Assembly: GCF_900564145.1 (NCBI RefSeq)
Contig: NZ_UOOB01000001.1
Span: 434,001-498,000 of the forward strand
Source: Comamonas sp. lk
Lineage (GTDB): Bacteria > Pseudomonadota > Gammaproteobacteria > Burkholderiales > Burkholderiaceae_C
Length of the DNA: 64,000 bases
Direction: 5' to 3'
A program made the translations under genes and the position numbers. Below the pieces are notes generated by a model, which saw nothing but the letters and a program-made list of their open reading frames with translations, did no database searches and was not told the DNA's origin. Numbering within the stretch: the stretch's first letter is position 1; every line of letters begins with the position of its first letter. Positions 56,834 to 64,000 of the stretch are shown here, piece after piece.

Positions 56834-57637
56834 TCAGCTCGCACCGCCGACAAAATTCTCAATGGCCGTCCAGAAGCCTGCCGAGCGGAAGATGGTGGAG
56901 TGGTTGGCCTGTGCAAAGGCCTGCACCTGCACCGCCTTGCCCTTCAGCTGTTGCAGCAAGGCGTCGGTACGCGCGGGCTCCACCACCTGATCGCGTCCGG
57001 CACGCAGTACCAGAATCGGGCCTTGGTAGTTTTTCAGATGCGCGGCGGAGTCGAACGGGTCTCTGAGCAGCAGCTCCACCGGCAGCCAGCCATACATGCC
57101 GCGCACCGTGTTCAAAATGCTGTCGAAGGGCGTGACCAGCACCAGCTTGTCGGGCTGGCGCAGATCGGCCACGGCCGCCGCCACGCCTGTGCCCAGACTG
57201 CGACCTATGACGGTGATGGGTTCTTGCGGGTGCAGCCGCCTGACCTCGTCAAACAGGGCGGCGGCATCCAGCTCCATCAGCTCCTGCGTGGGCTGGCCCT
57301 CGCTGGCACCATAGCCCCGGTAGGCCAGCATATAGATATCGCTGTGCGGCAGACTGCGCGCCAGCTGCTCCCGTCGGTGCGCAATATTCTCGGCATTGCC
57401 GCCAAAGTAGATCACCGCATTGCTGGCTTTGCCGCTTTTGGGGTGCTGCTGCCAGCCACGCAGCAGCACATCTCCACGCTGCAGCGAGAAATTCGTGCTC
57501 TCCGCTGCCACCCGCGTATCGCCGCCCAGAAAAATCATGCTGCGCTGCTGCGCAAACATATAGCTGCAGATACAGACATAAACCGCCACGCACAGGGCGA
57601 GCAGCCAGAGCAGGGGCTTGAGCAGCTTGGAGAACAT
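56834..57637 (-). CDS. Membrane-anchored alpha/beta hydrolase (BEM46/ABHD13-like)
   Basis: The 267-residue protein has an N-terminal anchor (LLKPLLWLLALCVAVYVCIC), the FGGNAENIAHRR oxyanion region, nucleophile motif GRSLGTG near residue 145, acid in RAGRDQVVE and base in ANHSTIF. It is probably a periplasm-facing or membrane-bound serine hydrolase of unknown substrate. Convergent with the gene at 55959-56780. Confidence 0.84.
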   Translation of the reverse strand: MFSKLLKPLLWLLALCVAVYVCICSYMFAQQRSMIFLGGDTRVAAESTNFSLQRGDVLLRGWQQHPKSGKASNAVIYFGGNAENIAHRREQLARSLPHSDIYMLAYRGYGASEGQPTQELMELDAAALFDEVRRLHPQEPITVIGRSLGTGVAAAVADLRQPDKLVLVTPFDSILNTVRGMYGWLPVELLLRDPFDSAAHLKNYQGPILVLRAGRDQVVEPARTDALLQQLKGKAVQVQAFAQANHSTIFRSAGFWTAIENFVGGAS

Positions 57638-57807
57638 GGGAGCACAAAGTGTTGGGTTTGCGCCTGATTGTGCGCAGATTTGTGTGACTTTGGTGTGCGC
57701 TTTACCTCGGCTTTATGTAAGCGGTAGTTTGAGGAATTGATAGCGGGTGGCGCTTGATGTGACTGGGCTGAAGGCTTGTTTTGCTTTGTGCCTGATTTGC
57801 ACGTAGA

Positions 57808-58460
57808 GGGCGGGTCTCGGCCCGCCAGCCGAGGTACTTTTCTTTGCTTCGCCAAAGAAAAGTACCCAAAAGAAAGGCGACCCTACTGCCCCCGTCCCTC
57901 CGGCTGCGCCTGCGGGCAACCTGCGCCGCCAACCTCTTGTGGCTGTGCGGCAAAACTCACTTCGCGCCTTTGGCGCTGCGTTCAAACAGGTTGCCGCAGA
58001 TTGGATGACGATGCGTCTGCACTCTGCGGTGCAGCCGCGCGCCACAAGAGGCTGCCGTCGCAGGCGTGGGCACAAGGGGCGAATACCGGGAACGGGATAG
58101 CTTCTTTATGCAATTGATAGCTGCTGGCGCAATTGGAATAAGCACCAGAGACGAATTTCGTCATAAATCTCGCAGGCCGTCCGGTTCCATCCCTTTTGGC
58201 TGCGCCTGCGGCACGCGGTTCAGGCTGCGGGCAACGCTGCCGAAGGACAGCGTTGCTTCCTGCTCAAGCTTGCCGCCGTCTGTTTGAGCGAAGCGGCCAT
58301 GCCGCGTAGCGAGTTGGGCGGCACCGCAGACTGAATTGCGTGACGCAGGTTTGCCCGGAGCGAAGCGCAGGGGCGCAGACAGCAGGGGCGCATTCTTTGG
58401 GTTACGTTTCTTGTGCGAGCAAGAAAGGTAACTCGCCTGCCGGGGCGAGACTCGGCCTAT
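57808..58460. repeat. Noncoding patch bounded by imperfect inverted repeats
   Basis: The 914-base gap 57638-58551 has no credible gene. At its left is GGCGGGTCTCGGCCCGCC then the hairpin GGTACTTTTCTTTG / CAAAGAAAAGTACC (57833-57866). At its right an inverted, degenerate copy runs 58391-58460 with its own TTTCTTG/CAAGAAA hairpin (58407-58426) and CGGGGCGAGACTCGGCC. Between them are an 11-bp inverted pair (CCTCTTGTGGC 57933-57943, GCCACAAGAGG 58041-58051) and a 14-bp direct pair GGCTGCGCCTGCGG (57902 and 58198). It looks like a composite of dispersed repeats. Confidence 0.6.
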
Positions 58461-58551
58461 GCAGCAAAAGCGTAAAAGTATTGTTTGAGCTGAGCTATTT
58501 CTAATAGTTTTTAGAAGGTGAATCTGTAGCTGAGCAGACGCTTCTCAAGTT

Positions 58552-59244
58552 TCACGCCCCAGGCAAAAAATACTCCGACTTATGCTGATTCCGTGAACTG
58601 CTGACACACAGCTTCAACCGCGCTTCCATGTATTGCCGCACTTCCGAGCGGTCGCACATCTGCGCCAAGTCTTCCCAGTAGAGCAAGCTGGTGAATGAAG
58701 ACTTCGCAGATTCTGCCGTATCGCCCTCGGTCACTTCTGCAGGGCGCGCAGGGGTGGGTACAAAGATGGGCCCAGTCACCGGGGCGTATTGCTGCACAGG
58801 TCGGCCCGCAGCTTCTTCCTTGCGGCGAGAAGTCAGCAGAAAGTAATGCTGCGTCGCTTGAGCCAGATGCGGTTTTTTATCGGTGTCGAAGACCTTGTCC
58901 AGTCGCTCCATGCCCTTGGCCACATCGGCGGCGTAGGTCCAGTTGCTCAGGTATTTGGTTTCGATGAACAGAAAAACCTGGCGGGCGGGGTCGGAGATGA
59001 GTACGTCGGACAGCTTGCTGCGCAAGCGCTCGTGGCACAGGTAGGCGTGCGTGTCGAACGAGACGTTGGGGCTTTGCAGGCCCAGGTCTTCGCGGCCAGA
59101 GACTTCCTGGATGTAGCGGTTGAACTGGACGATGCGCTTGGCATAGCCGGCCGTGAATTCATTGAAAAAGTAGCCGGCAAAGAACTTGGTGCAGAGATTG
59201 CGCTCTTTTTCGGATTCGATGAGTGAGGCGTTCGCGAAGATCAC
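58552..59244 (-). CDS. Candidate PD-(D/E)XK nuclease-like protein
   Basis: The 230-residue protein has LRSKLSDVLI followed by VFLFIETKYLSNW, so Asp80, Glu95 and Lys97 have the spacing of a PD-(D/E)XK nuclease core; the helix after it (ADVAKGMERLDKVF) also fits. The C-terminal half holds a proline-rich stretch and no known domain. GTG at 59244 has AGGA eight bases before it. It stands alone beside the repeat patch downstream. Function (restriction, repair or regulation) is unknown; the nuclease call rests on the motif only. Confidence 0.65.
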   Translation of the reverse strand: MIFANASLIESEKERNLCTKFFAGYFFNEFTAGYAKRIVQFNRYIQEVSGREDLGLQSPNVSFDTHAYLCHERLRSKLSDVLISDPARQVFLFIETKYLSNWTYAADVAKGMERLDKVFDTDKKPHLAQATQHYFLLTSRRKEEAAGRPVQQYAPVTGPIFVPTPARPAEVTEGDTAESAKSSFTSLLYWEDLAQMCDRSEVRQYMEARLKLCVSSSRNQHKSEYFLPGA

Positions 59245-59299
59245 TGAAATTTTCCTGAGCAGGAGGTGCAGGGGCTCGTCCGTGCGGCTGGCCGGTGCA

Positions 59300-59333
59300 A
59301 CAAAGCCGCAGGCGGTGCTGCCTGCGGCTTTGT
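59300..59333 (-). terminator. Hairpin downstream of gatB
   Basis: ACAAAGCCGCAGGC (59300-59313) and GCCTGCGGCTTTGT (59320-59333) form a perfect 14-bp stem with a six-base loop, 39 bases after the gatB stop. No long T run follows, so it may end or protect the gatCAB transcript less sharply. Confidence 0.75.
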
Positions 59334-59371
59334 GGGGACTCGCCGGTGTGGCGAGTGGGTGCGTTGGTGCC

Positions 59372-60829
59372 TTAGGCCAGCTTGGCCTTGAGCAGCTCGT
59401 TTACCTGCCCAGGGTTGGCCTTGCCCTTGGAAGCCTTCATCACCTGGCCGACCAGGGCGTTGAAGGCCTTGTCCTTGCCGGCGCGGTATTGCTCCACATT
59501 GCCGGGGTTGGCGGCGATCACCTCGTCGATGATGGCTTCCAGCGCGCCGCTGTCGTTCATCTGCTTGAGGCCCTTGGCTTCGATGACGGCATCCACATCG
59601 GAACCTTCGCCGTTCCACAGGGCTTCAAACACGGTACGGGCCGCGTTGTTGCTGATGGTGCCGTCGGATATGCGGGCAATCATGGCGCCGAGCTGGGCGC
59701 TGGTGACCTTGACCGCGTCCATGCCGATTTCTTCGGTATTCAGGCGGCGCGAGATTTCGCCCATGATCCAGTTGCTGGTCAGCTTGGGCTGGTTGCAGGC
59801 CTTGGCGGCGTCTTCAAAGTAGGCGGCCATGGCCTGGCTCTGGGTCAGGGTGGTGGCGTCGTACTCGGGCAGGCCGTATTGTTCGATAAAGCGGGCGGCC
59901 ATGGCGCGGGGCAGCTCGGGCATTTCGGCCTTGACGCGCTCCACCCATTCGGGGGCCACGACCAGCGGGGGCAGGTCGGGATCGGGGAAGTAGCGGTAGT
60001 CGGCCGCGTCTTCCTTGGTGCGCATGGCGCGGGTCTCGCCCGTGTCGGGGTTGAACAGCACGGTGGCCTGCTGGATCTTCAGGCCGTCTTCGATCTGTTC
60101 GATCTGCCAGAGGATTTCGTAATCGATGGCGATCTGCATATTCCTGAACGAGTTCAGGTTCTTGATCTCGCGGCGCGTGCCCAGGGGCTGGCCGGGCTTG
60201 CGCACCGACACGTTGGCGTCGCAGCGAAAGCTGCCTTCCTGCATGTTGCCGTCGCAGATGCCGATCCAGGTGACGATCTTGTGCAATTCCTTGGCATAAG
60301 CCACGGCTTCGGCAGTCGAGCGCATGTCGGGTTCGGTCACGATTTCCAGCAGCGGCGTGCCGGCGCGGTTCAAATCGATGCCGGACTGGCCGATGAACTC
60401 GTCGTGCACGGACTTGCCGGCGTCTTCCTCAAGGTGGGCGCGCACCAGGCGCACGGTCTTCAAGACGTTGTTCTTACCTTCTTCCAGATAGAAGCTGACT
60501 TCACCGCCTTGCACCACGGGAATCTCGAACTGGGAGATCTGATAGCCCTTGGGCAGGTCAGGGTAGAAGTAGTTCTTGCGCGCAAAAATGCTGCGCGGCG
60601 CAATCGTGGAGCCCAGAGAAAGTCCCAATTTGATAGCGCATTCCACCGCCTTCTTGTTCATGACCGGCAGGGTGCCGGGCAGGGCCAGATCGACGGGGCA
60701 GGCTTGGGTGTTGGGCTCGGCACCGAAGGCGGTGCTGGCGCGGCTGAAGATTTTGCTGTTGGTGGCCAGCTGGGTGTGGGTCTCGAAGCCGATGACGACT
60801 TCGTAGCCATTGATCAGTTTGACTGTCAT
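59372..60829 (-). CDS. gatB: Asp/Glu-tRNA amidotransferase subunit B
   Basis: The 485-residue protein has the GatB opening [20 protein letters not shown], the zinc/Mg region [15 protein letters not shown] and [17 protein letters not shown], and a C-terminal YqeY-like tail (about 385-485) that contacts tRNA. It forms amidated Asn-tRNA or Gln-tRNA with GatA and GatC. The ATG at 60829 ([11 protein letters not shown]) is the family start; a longer reading enters gatA. Confidence 0.96.
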   Translation of the reverse strand: MTVKLINGYEVVIGFETHTQLATNSKIFSRASTAFGAEPNTQACPVDLALPGTLPVMNKKAVECAIKLGLSLGSTIAPRSIFARKNYFYPDLPKGYQISQFEIPVVQGGEVSFYLEEGKNNVLKTVRLVRAHLEEDAGKSVHDEFIGQSGIDLNRAGTPLLEIVTEPDMRSTAEAVAYAKELHKIVTWIGICDGNMQEGSFRCDANVSVRKPGQPLGTRREIKNLNSFRNMQIAIDYEILWQIEQIEDGLKIQQATVLFNPDTGETRAMRTKEDAADYRYFPDPDLPPLVVAPEWVERVKAEMPELPRAMAARFIEQYGLPEYDATTLTQSQAMAAYFEDAAKACNQPKLTSNWIMGEISRRLNTEEIGMDAVKVTSAQLGAMIARISDGTISNNAARTVFEALWNGEGSDVDAVIEAKGLKQMNDSGALEAIIDEVIAANPGNVEQYRAGKDKAFNALVGQVMKASKGKANPGQVNELLKAKLA

Positions 60830-60851
60830 TGAGGGTGTCCTTCCTGCGTTC

Positions 60852-62342
60852 TCAGATACCGGCGGGCGTGCGCAGGTGGAAGTCGGTGGCTTGCTGGAAG
60901 CGGTGGGCGGCGTTGAGCAGCTTGGCTTCGCCAAAGTAGTTGCCGATCAGCTGCAGGCCTACGGGCATGCCGCCGTCACCAAAGCCTGCGGGCAGGGAGA
61001 GGCCGGGCAGGCCGGCCAGCGATGCGGGCAGGGTGAAGATGTCGGCCAGGTAGTTGGTCACCGGGTCGGCCTTGCCGCCAATGGCCCAGGCCGTGGTGGG
61101 TGCTGCGGCACCGGCGATGACGTCGCAGTCCTTGAAGGCGGCCTGGAAGTCGTCGGCAATCATGCGGCGGATCTTCTGCGCCTGCAGATAGTAGGCGTCG
61201 TAATAGCCTTCGGACAGGACATAGGCGCCGATCATGATGCGACGCTTGACCTCGTCGCCAAAGCCTTCGGCGCGGGTCTTTTTGTACATGTCGTTGAGAT
61301 CGACATAGTCCTTGGCGCGGTGGCCGAACTTCACGCCGTCAAAGCGCGAGAGGTTGGACGATGCCTCGGCTGGAGCCAGGATGTAGTACACGGGCACGGA
61401 CAGCTCGGTGCGCGGCAGGCTGATGGGCACCAGCTTGGCGCCCAGCTTTTCATATTCCTTGAGCGCGGCATCGACGGCAGTGCGCACGTCGCTGCTCAGG
61501 CCTTCGCCAAAAAATTCGGCGGGAATGCCGATGCGCAGGCCTTCGATGGAGTCGTTCAGCTTCGCGCTGAAGTCTTCGGCAGGATAGTCCAGGCTGGTGG
61601 AGTCACGATCCAGGTCGGGGCCGCACATCTCGGAGAGCAGCAAGGCGCAGTCTTCGGCGCTGCGGCCCATGGGGCCGGCTTGGTCCAGCGAAGAGGCGAA
61701 GGCGATCATGCCGTAGCGGCTGGCGCGGCCGTAGGTGGGCTTGATGCCGGTGATGCCGCAAAAAGACGCTGGCTGGCGAATCGAGCCGCCGGTGTCGGTG
61801 CCGGTCACGGCCGGGGCCAGACGGGCGGCCACGGCAGCGGCAGAGCCGCCCGAGGAGCCGCCGGGCACGCGGTCATGGTTCCAGGGGTTGCGCACGGGCT
61901 GGGCCGAGTCAAAGCCCACGGGGGCGATGGCCGAGTTCTCGTTGGCGCCGCCCATGGCGAATTCGTCGCAGTTGAGCTTGCCCAGGGTGACCACGCCGGC
62001 ATCGGCCAGCTTTTTCACCACGGTGGCGTCAAACGGCGATTGGTAGCCTTCCAGCATCTTGCTGGCGGCGGTGGTGGGGAAGTCCTTGGTGACGAAGATG
62101 TCCTTGTGCGCAATCGGCACGCCGGCCAGCTTGCCGCCTTGGCCGGAGGCAATCAGCGCATCAGCTGCCTTGGCCTGGGCCAGGGTGACGTCTTCGTTGA
62201 TGGAGACAAAAGCGCCCAGGTTCTGGTGCTGCTTGGCGCGGGCCAGAAAGTGCTGGGCCGCTTCGGTGGCGGAGACTTGCTTGGCGCGCAGCTGTGCGGC
62301 CAGCTCGGCCACGCCGAGGTTGTGCAATTCGGTGTTGCTCAT
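60852..62342 (-). CDS. gatA: Asp/Glu-tRNA amidotransferase subunit A
   Basis: The 496-residue amidase has the Ser-cisSer-Lys triad: Lys80 in [10 protein letters not shown], Ser163 in [15 protein letters not shown] and Ser187 in [12 protein letters not shown]. It releases ammonia from glutamine and channels it to GatB. It lies 22 bases upstream of gatB and 20 downstream of gatC on the same strand. Confidence 0.96.
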   Translation of the reverse strand: MSNTELHNLGVAELAAQLRAKQVSATEAAQHFLARAKQHQNLGAFVSINEDVTLAQAKAADALIASGQGGKLAGVPIAHKDIFVTKDFPTTAASKMLEGYQSPFDATVVKKLADAGVVTLGKLNCDEFAMGGANENSAIAPVGFDSAQPVRNPWNHDRVPGGSSGGSAAAVAARLAPAVTGTDTGGSIRQPASFCGITGIKPTYGRASRYGMIAFASSLDQAGPMGRSAEDCALLLSEMCGPDLDRDSTSLDYPAEDFSAKLNDSIEGLRIGIPAEFFGEGLSSDVRTAVDAALKEYEKLGAKLVPISLPRTELSVPVYYILAPAEASSNLSRFDGVKFGHRAKDYVDLNDMYKKTRAEGFGDEVKRRIMIGAYVLSEGYYDAYYLQAQKIRRMIADDFQAAFKDCDVIAGAAAPTTAWAIGGKADPVTNYLADIFTLPASLAGLPGLSLPAGFGDGGMPVGLQLIGNYFGEAKLLNAAHRFQQATDFHLRTPAGI

Positions 62343-62362
62343 GGTTCTTGGGCTTTGCGCGT

Positions 62363-62662
62363 TTATTCGATGACCTTGGGCACCAGGAACATGCCCTTGT
62401 CGGCAGCCGGGGCGTTTTGCATGTTGGCTTCGCGGTTATTTGGCTCACTTACCAAATCGTCACGTAGCCGTAAGGCGATGTCCTGAATGGCGGCCACCGG
62501 ATGTGACAGCGGGCTGACGCCCGAGGTATCCACAGCCTGCATTTTTTCGACGATGCCGAAAAAGTTGTTTAGTTGCGCTAGCATGCGCTCACTTTCGCCT
62601 GGTGACAGTTCGAGACGTGCCAGGTTGGCGATGCGCGCAATATCTTGATCGTTCAATGCCAT
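62363..62662 (-). CDS. gatC: Asp/Glu-tRNA amidotransferase subunit C
   Basis: The 99-residue protein starts [20 protein letters not shown] and has [25 protein letters not shown], typical of GatC, which wraps GatA and GatB together. First gene of gatCAB; divergent from mreB across 209 bases that must hold both promoters. Confidence 0.94.
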   Translation of the reverse strand: MALNDQDIARIANLARLELSPGESERMLAQLNNFFGIVEKMQAVDTSGVSPLSHPVAAIQDIALRLRDDLVSEPNNREANMQNAPAADKGMFLVPKVIE

Positions 62663-62871
62663 AGGAATTATTTACAGAGCAGCCGTATGTAAAGCAGTGT
62701 TTCTGACCCTGACAGTAGAAGTTATTCACAGGGGATACGGTATTATCTCGGCTTTGCCACAATACCCTATCGAACTGGTCATTGTGCAAAAAAGCCCACC
62801 CACCCAGACTCCCCTACTTACATTCCGGCGACGGCCCGCCGATGCGCTTGCCGTGCCTGAGAGGACCTTGA

Positions 62872-63918
<1,047 letters not shown>

Positions 63919-64000
63919 TCGCTGGCTGACTGCGGTGTTTTGCAGCCAGTGGCCTTCCGGCGACTGCTGCAAGATACCACCATGTGAACAAACAGGGCTT

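Noticed and set aside
57776..58287. Small open frames inside the repeat patch
   Set aside because: They run through hairpin repeats, are short and Cys/Arg/Pro-rich, and have no ribosome site or recognisable domain.
62724..62737. TTATTCACAGG upstream of mreB as a DnaA box or origin
   Set aside because: A single near-match without clustered boxes, AT-rich unwinding region or dnaA/dnaN neighbours does not support an origin.

Overview
The window looks like chromosomal DNA of a betaproteobacterium of the family Comamonadaceae, most like Comamonas or a close relative. The evidence is high GC, the five-step histidine pathway (HutF plus HutG), a divergent gatCAB/mreB arrangement, a fecIRA-type iron locus and the short dispersed intergenic repeats seen throughout. 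This placement is from gene content and motif recognition, not from a database search. No rRNA, tRNA, CRISPR array, phage gene or transposase is visible.

Layout. 1-100: 5' end of a methionine synthase gene (metH type) running off the left edge. 205-15540: a large histidine-utilisation (hut) region: hutG, hutF, an FAD-linked oxidase, hutI, hutD, hutU and an NCS1 permease on the minus strand, divergent from hutC; then hutH, a second HutC-like repressor and a NitT/TauT-type ABC transporter. Perfect TGTATATACA palindromes lie in front of hutH and of the ABC operon, so the transporter is probably part of the histidine/urocanate regulon. 15625-19830: a LysR regulator divergent from a CaiB/BaiF CoA-transferase and acyl-CoA dehydrogenase operon, followed by a third HutC/GntR-type regulator. 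19978-21888: recQ.

22084-36837 is the most unusual part. A four-gene plus-strand operon (class III aminotransferase, GNAT/FemAB-like acyltransferase, arginase-fold protein, CFA-synthase-like methyltransferase) converges on a tight nine-gene minus-strand operon. That operon encodes an outer-membrane efflux lipoprotein, a DevC-like permease, an ATPase, an HlyD-like lipoprotein, a HAD phosphatase, an alpha/beta hydrolase, two small ArnE/ArnF-like DMT proteins and a DegT-family aminotransferase. A BaeR-like response regulator and a histidine kinase split by a frameshift diverge from it. My inference is a locus that makes an amino-containing, possibly lipid-linked product and exports it across both membranes.

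36925-64000: mostly housekeeping and transport genes: an MBL-fold hydrolase, pntAB, a FecI/FecR/TonB-receptor signalling trio behind a Fur-like box, xth and pyrE with overlapping divergent start codons, an HPP-CBS membrane protein, a nitroreductase, serA, an OPT-family transporter with a coupled unknown gene, gatCAB and mreB. Two noncoding repeat-rich patches stand out. One is a 281-bp MITE-like element at 50885-51165 with 19-bp terminal inverted repeats. The other is a roughly 650-bp patch at 57808-58460 bounded by imperfect inverted repeats, next to a candidate PD-(D/E)XK nuclease gene.
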